A DNA stretch of 64,000 nt from positions 506,001-570,000 of the forward strand of contig QPMI01000036.1 in NCBI GenBank assembly GCA_004431415.1. The letters run 5' to 3'. Shown piece after piece: positions 54,838 through 64,000 of this stretch. A program made the position numbers and the translations under genes. A model generated the notes under the pieces. It did not search any database and was not told the origin of the DNA. It saw nothing but the letters and a program-made list of their open reading frames with translations. The DNA is from Cyanophora paradoxa. Lineage: Eukaryota > Glaucocystophyceae > Cyanophorales > Cyanophoraceae. Every line of letters begins with the position of its first letter. The first letter of the stretch is position 1.

Positions 54838-57120
54838 GCGTTCTGCCGCCGTGCTGAGCCGTGCGCCCCGCAGGAGCGCGTCGTCGCGTCGTTCCGGCGG
54901 CGGGAGACGCGCTTCGACCACGTGGTCGGCGCGCCGAACGTTGTGGCCGCTCTCGACCGCCTGCAGTACCTGGCCGAGCGCGCCGGTACCCGCGCCGCCC
55001 GCCCTTCCGCCCTCACAGCGGTCCCCGACGGATGTCTCCAGGCCTGCGGTACGTCGGCGCGGCCGCCATTGACTCGGAGACTGGACAGGACAGCGTCGAC
55101 ATCCTCGCCTCGTGCCTCGGTGAGCCCGCGACCCGCGCCCCTTCGCCCCTGCGCCCCTGCGCCCCGCGCGCCCGCTCACGAAGCCTCAGGGCTCCCTCAC
55201 AATGATCTTGCGACCCTCCGCGCGCGCCGGTGCGCCTCCCCGCCCCGCCCCGCCCCGCCCCGCCCCGCCCCGCCCAGTCCCGCCCCCCCATCCCTCCCAA
55301 CCCAGGGGGGTACAGGGACAAGGTGCAGATGAAGCGCGCGGTCCGGGCGGCCGGCCTCCGGTGCGCGCAGTGGACGACCTGCGATCGCCTCTCGGCCCTG
55401 CCCGCCGCCCTCGCCCCGCACCGCTTCCCCGGTCCGCGCCCGGCCGCCCCCTCAGCCACGCCACGCCAATCCGAGCCGCGCCGCCGCGCAGTCGTTGTGA
55501 AGGCGCCGCAAGGGACGGGTAGCATCCAGGTGTGGATCTGCGGTACCCCCGAGGAGGCCCGCCGGGCCGTGGAGACCATCCTCTCCAAGCGCGACTTCTT
55601 CGGGCGGCACTCCCTCTTCGCCCTGATCGAGGAGTACCTCCCGGGAACGGAGTACGCCGCGAACCTCTTCGCGGCCGGCGGGGAGGTCCACATCGAGTCC
55701 ATCTGGCGCTACGACAAGGGCCGCTCGGCCTCGGGGTGCCCCGTCTACCGCCGCGCCGAGCTTCTGGACTGCACGGCGCCGCACCTGGAGCCGCTGGCCC
55801 GCTACGCGCGGGCCGTGGCGCGCGCCGTGGGGCTCCGCATCGGCCCGGGGCACCTCGAGCTCAAGTGGGAGGAGGGGGCGTCCGGGGGGGACGGAGGCCC
55901 CTGCATGGTCGAGATCGCCTCGCGCGTCTCCGGCGGCTGGAAGTCCTCCATGACCGCCCTCGTCGTACCCGACTGGGACCCCTTCCAGGTCCGTCCGCGC
56001 CCGCGCCCCCCCGCTAGCTAGCCAGTCTACTCTAGCTAGTCTAGTCTACTTGCTCGCCCTTATCCCGTACCCCCCGCCCTCAGGCGGCGCTGGACGTGTA
56101 CAGGGGCGTCCCGCCCGCCCTGCCGCCCTCCTTCCGGCCCCAGGGCGCCGTCCTGCACGTCTTCCTGCGCGCCCCGCGCCCGGGCACCGTCCGCCGCGTC
56201 CGCGGCCTGGCCCAGGTGCTTCCCCCCCCCCCCTCCCCCTCTCCGCGGCTTCCGAGCCTAATCGGCGCGACGTCTAATCTAATGTCTAATCTAATAAGCG
56301 ACTAACCTCTGACCTCTCCTTAAGATCTACTTAATATCAAACCTCGGAACGTCCAACCCAATCTAACTCGCATCCCCGCTCAGATCCGGGCGCTGCCGAC
56401 GTACTTCTGGGACCTGCTGTACGTGGCCGAGGGCGCCCGCGTGCGCGCCACGGCGGACCTCTTCTCCCACCCCGCCTCCGTCTTCCTCGTCCAGGTACCC
56501 CCCCATCCCCCTCCCCCCCCCCCCCCCCCCCTCCCGGCCCCCCGCCTGTCCGAGCCCACGGGATTTAGAACTTTACGATAGGAACGCAGCGATTTAGCAG
56601 CTTTCACGGTGATTATATGAATAGCGCAGCGATCTAGCAATCCGCGATTCTGCGTTCTCTCTCTTTCTTACTCTCTCTTTCTTACTCGTTCCGTGCCGCG
56701 GCAGACGCCGGGGGTGCCGCGGGCGCGCCTCGACGAGGACGAGCGGGCGGTCCACGAGCTATTCCAGCTGGACCTCGAGGAGGGGGGGCGGGGGGGCGAC
56801 GAGGGGGGGGGGAGGGCGAGGAGGGGGAGGGGGAGGAGGGGGGCGGGGCCCACTCCTCCTCCTCTTCTCCCCCTTCCTCCTCGGCAGAGGAGGCGGGGGA
56901 GGAGGAGGCCGGGCCCTGGCAGCCGACCCGCCGGGCGGCGGCGGGGGCCGGGGCCGGGGGGGAGGAGGCCTCGGGCCACCCCAACAAGCGGCGGGAGCCG
57001 CCCACCTCCTCCTCCTCCTCGTCGGACCCCTCCCCTACGCCCTCGTCCCCGCCCGGCTCCCCCACTTCCTCCCCCTCCGTGGCCTGCCCGGCGCCCCTGC
57101 CGCCCCCGCCCCTCGCGTGA
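54838..57120 (+). CDS. ATP-grasp enzyme
   Basis: ATP-grasp carboxylate-amine/thiol ligase superfamily. Exons read HVVGAPNVVAALDRLQYLAE (N-terminal part), GLRYVGAAAIDSETGQDSVD, YRDKVQMKRAVRAAGLRCAQ (start of the ATP-grasp fold), AVVVKAPQGTGSIQVWICGT (ATP lid), LFALIEEYLPGTEYAANLFA (the hallmark EEYLPGxEYxxN), GHLELKWEEG and MVEIASRVSGGWKSSM (metal-binding ExN/S region), then AALDVYRGVPPALPPSFRPQ, IRALPTYFWDLLYVAEGARV and TPGVPRARLDEDERAVHELF. The C-terminus is Gly/Glu/Ser/Pro-rich. The start is not fixed; 54,838 is only the first ATG in a compatible position. The frame changes within a G-rich stretch near 56,790-56,830, where an indel or cryptic intron must occur to reach the stop at 57,118-57,120. 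Substrate unknown. Confidence 0.75.
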
Positions 57121-57866
57121 GCAGAGCAGGCCAGGGCCGAGCAGGGCCCCATGCCGGCCTATCATGACTTTCTTCGTTTGTTTATCTACTTTCGACCGGA
57201 TTTCTTTGCTTTTTCGTTTCCTTGCCAGCTTTCGTTTTTGCTCCTGCGACCCTGTGCCATTTGTACATTCTCTAGATCAGCTCAAGGGTATGTATGGTAT
57301 TTCCCTCAGTCGTTGGATGGACATCTGTATCCGTACTTGCAGATTGGTTGCGTTGCTCATGAGCATTGCGAGCGCATCCCGACAGGCAGTGTGGAACATT
57401 AGTGGTAGGCAGTGCCAGTGACCATTCGATACGTTGTAACTGTACGTACGCGTAAGTTCTTGTCAATCGATCCCATTCTAGGTAATTATAACGCGCGCCA
57501 CATGCACATGTACACCCGCGCGCCGGGCCCAGCTGCATGCGCAGCGGCTGCAGCTGCGCATGCGCATGCTGCCCGCGGCCGCATCGATATCGCGGGTCAC
57601 CGCGGGTTTATTTTATAGTAGCGCGCAGCGTGGCATGCACATGCACAGTGCGTATACTATACGCGTATCGCGTACGTATGCAAAGGAACGTTAACACAGA
57701 TGGATTTGTCGTTAAGCTCGAGACACGGCCTGATGCCGCAAACAACGAGATGGAATACGGATGGAAGGGTGAGCTTGGGAAAGCGGGGCGGGACGGAGAC
57801 GGGGCGCAGGGGGGGGGGAAGCTGGACTTGGGCGGGGCAGGGCAGGGCCGGGCCGGGCCCCGGGGC
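57121..57866. other. Convergent intergenic spacer
   Basis: 3' UTRs of ATP-grasp and MAK16. Around 57,490-57,690 it is dense in GCATGC, TGCGCA and CGCG palindromes (for example GCAGCTGCGCATGCGCATGC), resembling the 27.8- and 46.9-kb spacers. No gene seen. Confidence 0.45.
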
Positions 57867-59459
57867 TCAGTGGGAGGCCAGGGCACGCCCCTCGTCTTCC
57901 CTCTCGTACTCGATCTCGACGGACCCGCCCCGCCGCTTCTTCTGCGGCCGGCCCTTCGCCGGCGGCGGCTGCTTCGCGGCCGCCTTCCCCTTCGCCGGAG
58001 CCGCCGCCGGGGCCTTGCCCTTGCCCTTCGCCGCCGCTCTCCGCTTCCCCGGCCGCTCGCCCTCCTCCTCCTCCTCCTCGTCTTCCTCGTCCTCGTCGTC
58101 CTCGTCCGGCTTCCTCCGCTTCCCAGAGGTCGAGCTGCCCGCCCTGCTGCTGCTCCCTTCGTCTTCGCTCCAGCCGGCGCCTGCCGATCCGAGGAGAGCG
58201 GTCGGGCGCGCCCCAAGTTTAAGCGCCCCCGGTCCCCAGTCCCAGGAAAGCGTACCCCCAAAGTCCTCCATGTCCTCCAGGTCCTCGTCCTCGTCCTCCC
58301 CCACCTCGAAATCCTCGACGAACTCGCGCTCCATCTCGCCCTCCTCCTCTGCGCCCCGCGTGGGCGCCGGAAAAGGAAGCAAAAGGAGCGGCGGCGCGCA
58401 CCCTCCTCGTCCTCCTCCTCCTCCTCCTCCTCCTCCGCCTCCGCGCCGCCCTGCTCCTCCGCTTCGGCCTCTGCCTCGTCGAGTGCTGCGCAGGCGACTC
58501 CGTCGGCGACGCGAAGGCGAGAGCGGGCCCGCGGCCCGGCGCGGCGGCCGTCCCAGGCGGCGCACCCTTCTCGTACGCCTGCATCGGGAAGTTGTAGATG
58601 TCTCCGTACGTTCCCGCCTGCGAGCGACGCTCAGCGAGTGCGCCTCGGCGAGGAACGAAACAGCGGAAGCGGAGGGCGAGCCTTGAGGCGCTCCAGGAGC
58701 TCCTTCTCGATCGACTTCTCCAGGTTCGCGGCGACCTCCGCCTTGCGCTCGCGGTTCGCCTCGCGCTGCTCCACCTTCTTGTGGATGCCCACGAGCTTCT
58801 TCTTCTGCTCGGCGCGCACGCGGCCGCGTTACGCGCGGATCCGGGCGGAAGGCACGTCGCACGGGAGCTAGCGCTCGCGCACCGGCTTGAGCATTAGCTT
58901 GCGCATGCGGATAAGCATCTGGGTCATCTTCGTGAGCCGTTGCTTCGCCTTGTGCACGAGGTACTTTGGCCAGTACTGCAGGTTCGCGTCGATCTGCTCC
59001 AGCGCCTTGGCATAGTTCTTCGAGAGCTTCACGCGCTCCCAGAGCTTCGCGGGCATATGCGCGCGCTCGATGGTCTTCATGTACAGGTACAGCACGCCCT
59101 CCTGCGGCGTGGCGCCCTTGATCAGCGGCGATCGCGATCCGGGAGCGCGGGGCGCGGCCGGAGGGCGCCCGGCAGCAGGTTTTGAGCCCTCTAGCGCTGG
59201 CGCCCGTCATTCCGCGCCCCTGCGGCTGCGGCGCCTCCAAGCCGACCGCGCGGCGCCCTACGAGGGCGGGGCGGCGAAAGAGGGGGCGCACCTGCTCCCG
59301 AATGGTCGCGTATCGCGAGTTGGCGAGCGGGCACGACTGCCGGTTGCACAGGCCGGTGATGTTGTACTCATTGCGGCAGAAGGTCTGCGTCAGAGTCTTC
59401 GCCTTGAAGCTGCAGTGGCCTCGATTAACCAGCTGCCAGATTACTTCGTCAGTCTGCAT
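57867..59459 (-). CDS. MAK16: MAK16 ribosome biogenesis factor
   Basis: Nucleolar protein needed for 60S subunit (25S/5.8S rRNA) maturation. Exon 1 (ATG 59459) is [20 protein letters not shown] followed by [20 protein letters not shown] and [10 protein letters not shown], near-identical to the family and including its four conserved Cys that bind an iron-sulfur cluster/zinc. Then [40 protein letters not shown] and [20 protein letters not shown], then ELLERLK...[15 protein letters not shown]. The tail is strongly acidic ([20 protein letters not shown]), then basic and ends [18 protein letters not shown], as is typical. Long poly-Glu/Lys stretches are organism-specific expansions. About four exons. 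The region above the ATG (59,460-59,777) is open but AT-rich and is most likely 5' UTR. Confidence 0.95.
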   Translation of the reverse strand: MQTDEVIWQLVNRGHCSFKAKTLTQTFCRNEYNITGLCNRQSCPLANSRYATIREQVRPLFRRPALVGRRAVGLEAPQPQGRGMTGASARGLKTCCRAPSGRAPRSRIAIAADQGRHAAGGRAVPVHEDHRARAYAREALGAREALEELCQGAGADRREPAVLAKVPRAQGEATAHEDDPDAYPHAQANAQAGARALAPVRRAFRPDPRVTRPRARRAEEEARGHPQEGGAARGEPRAQGGGRREPGEVDREGAPGAPQGSPSASAVSFLAEAHSLSVARRRERTETSTTSRCRRTRRVRRLGRPPRRAAGPLSPSRRRRSRLRSTRRGRGRSGGAGRRGGGGGGGGGGGRGGCAPPLLLLPFPAPTRGAEEEGEMEREFVEDFEVGEDEDEDLEDMEDFGGTLSWDWGPGALKLGARPTALLGSAGAGWSEDEGSSSRAGSSTSGKRRKPDEDDEDEEDEEEEEEGERPGKRRAAAKGKGKAPAAAPAKGKAAAKQPPPAKGRPQKKRRGGSVEIEYEREDEGRALASH

Positions 59460-60482
59460 GGCTGGATCGGCTTCTGGCTGCGCAGCTAGCGCTGGGTCCG
59501 GGTACAGGGGCGAAAAGACTTCGACGTGGCCTGGACGTTGCGCTCGGACGTCGACCTGATCATGAGCCTGCGCCGAGCGCGAGCTCGAGGCCTTTACCAA
59601 GCTAGCTAGGCCACCGCAGAACTCTCCCCGATATCCGAAGCTCGTTAGGTTTCCAGCAAAATTCGATTCACAAATCAAAGCTTGCCAGCCTGCAGCGCTC
59701 TGGTTGCTATCATGGATACGGTTAAGTCTAATTATAAAGGACCTACCTCGCGTGAAATCTACACTCCAAAAGGGCAATCAATGCTGTGCAGAAAACGCAG
59801 AAGAAAAGAAAGAGGAATGCAGATACAACGTACAAGGTGAAAATACTTGTGGCAATGTACAGCCAGGTCCGGAAACGAGACGAAGTAGTTGTCGCCTATA
59901 CAAGGTACACTGACAGTACGATCTTGAGTACTAGGTTAAACAGTGAAGCCCCGCTGGGGCGTAAAAGCCACGAGTCCGAAGTCTGAACAAAACTACGCTC
60001 TCCTACGAGAGTCATCCCACACTACAACCACTAAATGAAAGATGCGTCTCTACTCGAGACGAGAAAAACTACGGGCGACGGTGAGGCGGCCTGCGCCGGC
60101 CCCAACGGTCTTCATCTCGTGCGCAAAGCTGCGCCGCCCTCCGAACGGCTCGTTCACTTCGTGATCCCACTCGGCTCGAGGTCTTCCGCCCTCCAGATGC
60201 GACGGACCTGCGAAGCGGAAGGTCGAAAGCGGAAGCGGGTGGCCGGGCCGCAAAAGCAGACATTGTACTGGATTACTTGCGGAGGCGAAGCAGGCTGCAC
60301 GGCTGCAGTGCTCTTCTTTTTGTCAGGTGATGCTGCGCGCTCACTGAGAATGGTGGAAACGGGCGGACGGGCGGGCGGAGCTGCAGACCTGCGTTGTTGA
60401 TGCCTCCGACGGCCGCTAGCGCGGCGAGGGCTGTTGCAAGCTGCACAAAATAGACGGACGTCGGTCAGCGAAAAAACCTTTC
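59460..60482. other. Spacer above MAK16, with possible 3' exons of the next gene
   Basis: 59,640-60,050 is AT-rich with no supported gene. On the minus strand, LATALAALAAVGGINNAG (about 60,383-60,436, bordered by a TTTTGTGCAG acceptor) and VRRIWRAEDLEPSGITK (about 60,160-60,210) look like coding fragments that may be extra 3' exons of the gene at 60.5-60.97 kb. I could not find a consistent frame to join them. Confidence 0.35.
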
Positions 60483-60968
60483 TCAGCGCGACGGGTCGGG
60501 AGGCGCAAGGATCTCGGCATTCTTAGGGTGGAGCGCCCGGTCGAGCCTCGCACGCGCGAGGGCATCGATTCTCCTCTCTTTGAACCTCTCTAGAACGCCG
60601 GTGACCGACTCTCGCACATCTAAGAGAGTGGGGGGAAGGTGATTCGAGAGTCCGCAGGATAACGCACCTTCTGCTTCTCGCTCAGCGAGGCCAGCATATA
60701 CAGCGCGCGCTCGCTCATCAGAATGCGGGGTCGAGATGCTTTCTTACTAACTGCGCCGATATCCTTCACTGCCGAAGCGGGGCAATGCTGGTGCCGAAAC
60801 GGAGCGCTGAAGCTGCTCCGAGCGCGTCGCTTGCTCGGCGTCCTCGGCGATCTGCTGGCTCCCGCGGATCTCGCTTTGTGTGGAGCGGTTTTCTTGTGGT
60901 GGACGGGTACAGAAGACAATAACTCGTCGACATTGGTGTTCTTCCGCTTCGACGCTTATTTTGCAGCA
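60483..60968 (-). CDS. Small basic protein, unknown
   Basis: No family recognised. Likely exons read SKRKNTNVDELLSSVPVHHK, a Lys/Arg/Ser-rich region, PRILMSERALYMLASLSEKQ and then, after an intron (about 60,620-60,668), VRESVTGVLERFKERRIDAL, RARLDRALHPKNAEILAPPD, stop 60483. The high charge suggests a nuclear role (inference). The start is not secure: ATG 60968 is in another frame than the main exon, so a short intron or an unseen exon is needed. It starts only 17 bp from the start of the divergent BORCS6-like gene. Confidence 0.45.
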
Positions 60969-60985
60969 TTCCTGTGGCTAGCTTA

Positions 60986-61454
60986 ATGGAGGGCGCGGAG
61001 CCTCCAGGGCTGCCGCTTGCCCTCGAACAGATCGGCGCCGACGCCACACGGCTCGCGCATTCCGTCGAGTCGACCATGGCGTCCCTGCGCGGCGCCCTCG
61101 CGCAGGTGGGCGGCACCGGTCCGCTCGTGCTCTAGAGCCCAGCGTGATCCGGCCCGCAGATGACGAGCGCGACGGGGCAACACATCGTTGTGCACGCGGA
61201 GAGCGTCGACGAACTTGCTGCGGTGGTCGACGAAGCTGCAGCGAAGCAGGAGGCGTTCGCGCACAGGGTGAAGGAGCTGGAGAACACGTTCGCGGACGTC
61301 GAGCGCATGGGCCTTCAGGTCTGTGCGGCGTCGCTCGCCGGGCTGCGGGCGGCCTCCTATCTCTCCTGAGCGCGTGAACCTGCAGGTCAAACAGATCCGG
61401 CGGGAAGTGGACCTTTTCGAGGAGCTGCTCCAGCGGCCCCGCATCCCCCGCTGA
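60986..61454 (+). CDS. BORC/BLOC-1-type coiled-coil subunit, BORCS6-like
   Basis: Small helical protein of about 120 residues in three exons: MEGAEPPGLPLALEQIGADA (ATG 60986), then MTSATGQHIVVHAESVDELA and EAFAHRVKELENTFADVERM, then VKQIRREVDLFEELLQ, stop 61452-61454. The pattern (amphipathic N-terminal helix, central helix, final Q-V/I-x-x-I-x-R-x-x-D/E-x-x-E motif) matches BORCS6 of the BORC complex, which positions lysosomes through Arl8 in animals. KXDL1 and other BLOC-1/BORC subunits end similarly, so the exact identity is provisional. Introns are 55-60 nt GT-AG. Confidence 0.55.
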
Positions 61455-62376
61455 CCGGAGACGGCGGGCGCTGCAGCTCTCAGCTCGCGTACTGCAGTTT
61501 TCGTAGGACCCCTCGCACCCGTCGCCATCGGCGCATGTCCGCACCAGCGCGCCCGCCGTGCAGGCCCATGCCAACCCACGGAGCCGGCGGGCGATAGCTC
61601 AGCGGCTGCAGCTGCAATGCAGCTTGCCCGGCGCCGACCGACGCGGGCCGCGACGGCGGCAGCTTTTCGGCTCTATGTTGTCTCTTGAGCGGACAGACCG
61701 GCGCACCACGTTCCCTGCTCCCTGCATGCGATCCCCCCTTCGAATTTGAATGGACAGTCGCTGGCCATGGCCGCCCCGCCGGCCGGGAGCTCCACCGCGG
61801 GCGGGCGACGCGGACGGCGCTCCGGATCGGAGGCGCTGGCGCCGGTCCGACGGTCGCCGACGGCACGCGCGCGCGCGGGATCCCGGAGGGCGCTGGTGCC
61901 CCGGCCCCGGGAGCCCTCGAGCCTCAGATATCAATCTGCGTTTGGATTCCCCCGCGGTCGCGGCCGATCGTCCTTGGCCGCCGGCCCGGCGGGCCTCCCG
62001 CGCCTCTCATGATCATGATCAGTGCGGTACGACGTATACGGTAGACACCGAAAGGATGTATATATATATCAATACGATACTATGATAGAAATAATAAGAC
62101 TAGTTATACTATGATAGCTGGTTTCGTAGTACAAGCACTACTAGGCTAGCTAGCTCTATATAGGTGGGCTCTTGCCAAGGGTCGAGCTCTCGAGCTTGCC
62201 CCTTCGCTGTCAATGCATTGTTAACCCTCGGAGGTTGATGAGTCACGCGTTGCGGAGGTTGCATTGTTATATTGCATTCGGGGAGGCAGGGGGACTAACA
62301 CGTCCAATGTACCCCCCGGGGGCCTCCCGGCCTCTAACTAGGCTCGGACTCTAACTGAATGCTGTACCCCCTGCGG
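61455..62376. other. Spacer between the BORCS6-like gene and the virus-like island
   Basis: Up to about 61,990 it is GC-rich with Arg/Ala-rich spurious frames on both strands. From 62,030 to 62,170 it is abruptly AT-rich with ATGATAGAAATAATAAGACT-type sequence and two copies of ACTATGATAG, which could mark a boundary. No gene is supported. Confidence 0.4.
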
Positions 62377-63127
62377 TTACTGCCCGAGCCTAGCGAACTT
62401 GCGTAACTCGGCCTCGCCCTGTACCCAGTGACTGGTGTCGTCCATCCATTCGCGTACCTCCCTCTGACGCTTGAGTGACTCACGCTGCTCAGGTGAGGGG
62501 AGGGGGGCCGTAGAGGAGGGGCCGCGGCGGGGGTACCATGCCAAAGTTTGCCCACTCGGGGGGTATACCGAATTCACCGTGATCGATTCTCTGAGGCGTG
62601 AAGTACTGGCCGTCGCTCAGCGCCAGGTGGTAGAAGGCGTTTCGCAGTCGTCTGAGGAAGCGGGGCTGCACAGTCTGCGGGTCAAGGCTCTCGAAGCGCC
62701 ACGGTGCCACAAAGTCAATGATACGCTCCTGCACCCGCGCGGGCAGAGCGAGGATCTGGCTCTTGCGGTTCGCAAAGGCCATCCACAGTGCTTGTAGGTC
62801 CGCCCAATCGCCGTTCAGATCCCTGCGTTCTCGCCTGCCATGATTGCGTGGATTGATCGTCATACCCATGAAACGTGCTGCGCCGATGGTGTTTTGATCT
62901 GGAAACTCTTGATCGTCGTTAAACTTATCTCGTATCCAGCGCACGAGGTACAGCACGCGTTCCATAAAGTTCTCCCCGGGCGATCCGCTCCCCGAATCGG
63001 GGCCCATCGCCCATCGCCGCCGGTGCAGATCGGATTGTGCGTCGTCCAAGTCCACGGTCCGCTGTAGGATCTCACCGATGATGGGGCCGTTGTTGTACAG
63101 CACGTCGGACTCGCGTGTCCGCGCCAT
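62377..63127 (-). pseudogene. Virus-like paralog 1, frame-disrupted near its 3' end
   Basis: No named family. ATG 63127 gives MARTRESDVLYNNGPIIGEI, no introns needed, then FMERVLYLVRWIRDKFNDDQ, NGDWADLQALWMAFANRKSQ, ILALPARVQERIIDFVAPWR and a Pro-rich PPRPLLYGPPPL. The main frame stops at 62489, but the following bases in another frame read PEQRESLKRQREVREWMDDT up to a stop at 62377, and that part matches the end of paralog 2 (INERKRLRDWLQDD). So this copy appears to have an indel in a C-rich stretch near 62,500. Intronless, tandem and unlike host genes: probably from a large DNA virus or similar element (inference). Confidence 0.6.
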
Positions 63128-63182
63128 GCTCGCGGCTCGCTGAGAATATCTACCCGTACCCCCTATCACGTCCACCTCCACG

Positions 63183-63866
63183 TCAGGCGATTGTTCTCGA
63201 AAACGGGGTACGCCTCCTCCTCTGGGGTATAGTGCCGACCTTTGCCTCACCCGGCAGACGGTTTCGATCGTCCTGCAGCCAGTCGCGCAGTCGCTTGCGC
63301 TCGTTGATGGGGGGCCTCGAGTCAAAGGGGGATACGTAGGCGGGGGGCGGGGGTGGGGCGGGCGGAAGCTCTTGCCAGCTCCGGGGTACGAGCTCGCGTG
63401 GAATCTCGAGCTCTGTGTACCGTGAGCCGTCGTACTGTCGGACACCGCCTTCGCCTGTACGCATGTACCACTGTATCTCATTTCGAAGCCCATTGATCAC
63501 ATCGCCTTCGCGCCCGTCTCTACCTGCGAGTAAGAAGTTCATGATCTTCAATCTGGCCTCGTTCGGCAGACGGGCCACGCGGCTTCTAGGCGACATCAGC
63601 GCCACGTACAGGGACGTAAGCACACTGCTGAAGTCCCAGTTCCGATCATAGGATGGGGGGCGAGCCTCACGGTATCCCGCAGCCCCTGGGCTGCAACAGG
63701 GCTAGCCCCTCAGCGGAAAGGACGACGTTCCTATCCGATTTCGCATCCCCTCCTTGAACTTATCTCGTATCCAATGGGCCAGGCCCCTAACGCGAGTCAG
63801 GAACTCTTCGGGGCTCGAATCTTCGTCCATCTGCGGGACCGGGCTCGAATCTTCGTCATCCGACAT
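63183..63866 (-). pseudogene. Virus-like paralog 2, with an in-frame TAG
   Basis: ATG 63866 gives MSDDEDSSPVPQMDEDSSPE, then FLTRVRGLAHWIRDKFKEGM, parallel to VLYLVRWIRDKFNDD in paralog 1. A TAG follows SFPLRG at about 63,704; the same frame stays open beyond it: DRNWDFSSVLTSLYVALMSP, RVARLPNEARLKIMNFLLAG and ELVPRSWQELPPAPPPPPAY, to the stop at 63183. The second part aligns with paralog 1 (NGDWADLQALWMAF, ARVQERIIDFV, PPEWANFGMVPPP). The stop could mean decay, readthrough or a separate downstream start. Family unknown. Confidence 0.6.
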
Positions 63867-63918
63867 TTGCAATTGCACACAACGAGAAATTCTAAACGCT
63901 ACTGCGAGGCTACGAGCT

Positions 63919-64000
63919 ATGGACCTACAACAGGGGAGCGCGGCGTGGCACGCTGCGCGCCGCGAAAAGCTAACCGCCTCGAACTTTGCCGCCGCGTGCG
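63919..64000 (+). CDS. YqaJ/lambda-exonuclease-type viral recombinase (partial)
   Basis: ATG 63919 opens MDLQQGSAAWHAARREKLTA then SNFAAAC, and the window ends. The pattern QGSxxWHxxRxxKLTASxF is the N-terminal signature of YqaJ-like exonucleases (lambda Red-alpha/YqaJ family), which pair with annealing proteins in phages and occur in large DNA viruses. Its start lies about 50 bp from the start of paralog 2, so the two are divergent. Only 27 residues are seen, hence the catalytic acidic residues are out of view. Confidence 0.75.
   Translation, partial: MDLQQGSAAWHAARREKLTASNFAAAC

Noticed and set aside
59460-59777. N-terminal extension of MAK16
   Set aside because: MAK16 proteins begin at MQTDEVIW; the extension is unconserved and AT-rich, so it is probably UTR.
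60035-60400. Plus-strand 121-codon frame
   Set aside because: Composition is mixed, no motif is seen, and the opposite strand has better coding-like fragments.

Overview
This is nuclear DNA from a eukaryote, most likely a GC-rich unicellular alga. Genes are dense, on both strands and broken by many short introns (GT-AG, at least one apparent GC-AG). Products are eukaryotic: ANAPC5, ASCC2, a calcineurin B-type EF-hand protein, a classical tyrosine phosphatase, MAK16, an SNF2 ATPase and a BORC-like subunit. An N-acetylglutamate kinase with a long Ala/Ser/Arg-rich leader suggests a plastid. I cannot fix the lineage; a haptophyte or pelagophyte-like alga fits the composition, but that is a guess. 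All gene models come from reading frames, splice junctions and family motifs, so outer exons are less certain than cores.

Layout. 0-20 kb: ANAPC5 (-), a YlqF-type circularly permuted GTPase (-), a coiled-coil protein (+), a fusion of two beta-hydroxyacid-dehydrogenase-like modules around a Nudix domain (-), a 2-oxoglutarate/Fe(II) oxygenase (-), N-acetylglutamate kinase (+), sulfiredoxin (-), a calcineurin B-like protein (+), a protein tyrosine phosphatase (-) and ASCC2 (-). 20-38 kb: galactokinase (+) with at least 12 exons and expanded introns, a SirB1/transglutaminase-like protein (-), an unassigned small gene (+), a large beta-propeller-like plus coiled-coil gene (-) with internally duplicated exons, a nine-copy composite satellite (35.4-36.5 kb) and a Ser/Glu/Ala-rich protein (-).

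38-47 kb is the most unusual part. A 2.2-kb segment carrying a helical-repeat-like gene occurs twice in direct orientation (38.27-40.50 and 44.41-46.67 kb). Between the copies lies a markedly AT-rich multi-exon gene (-) whose C-terminal part has a clear PD-(D/E)XK nuclease signature. Copy A differs from copy B largely by one-base losses in C or G runs.

47-61.5 kb: an SNF2-family ATPase (-), an ATP-grasp enzyme (+), MAK16 (-), a small basic protein (-) and a BORCS6-like protein (+). 62.4-64 kb looks like a different kind of DNA: two tandem, diverged and disrupted paralogs (-) followed by the start of a YqaJ/lambda-exonuclease-type gene (+) running off the window. I read this as the edge of an integrated viral or mobile element.

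The genes do not form one pathway. Window-wide peculiarities are ultrashort introns (20-28 nt), introns enlarged by tandem copies of adjacent exon edges, and a recurrent GTAC core flanked by C or G runs in introns.
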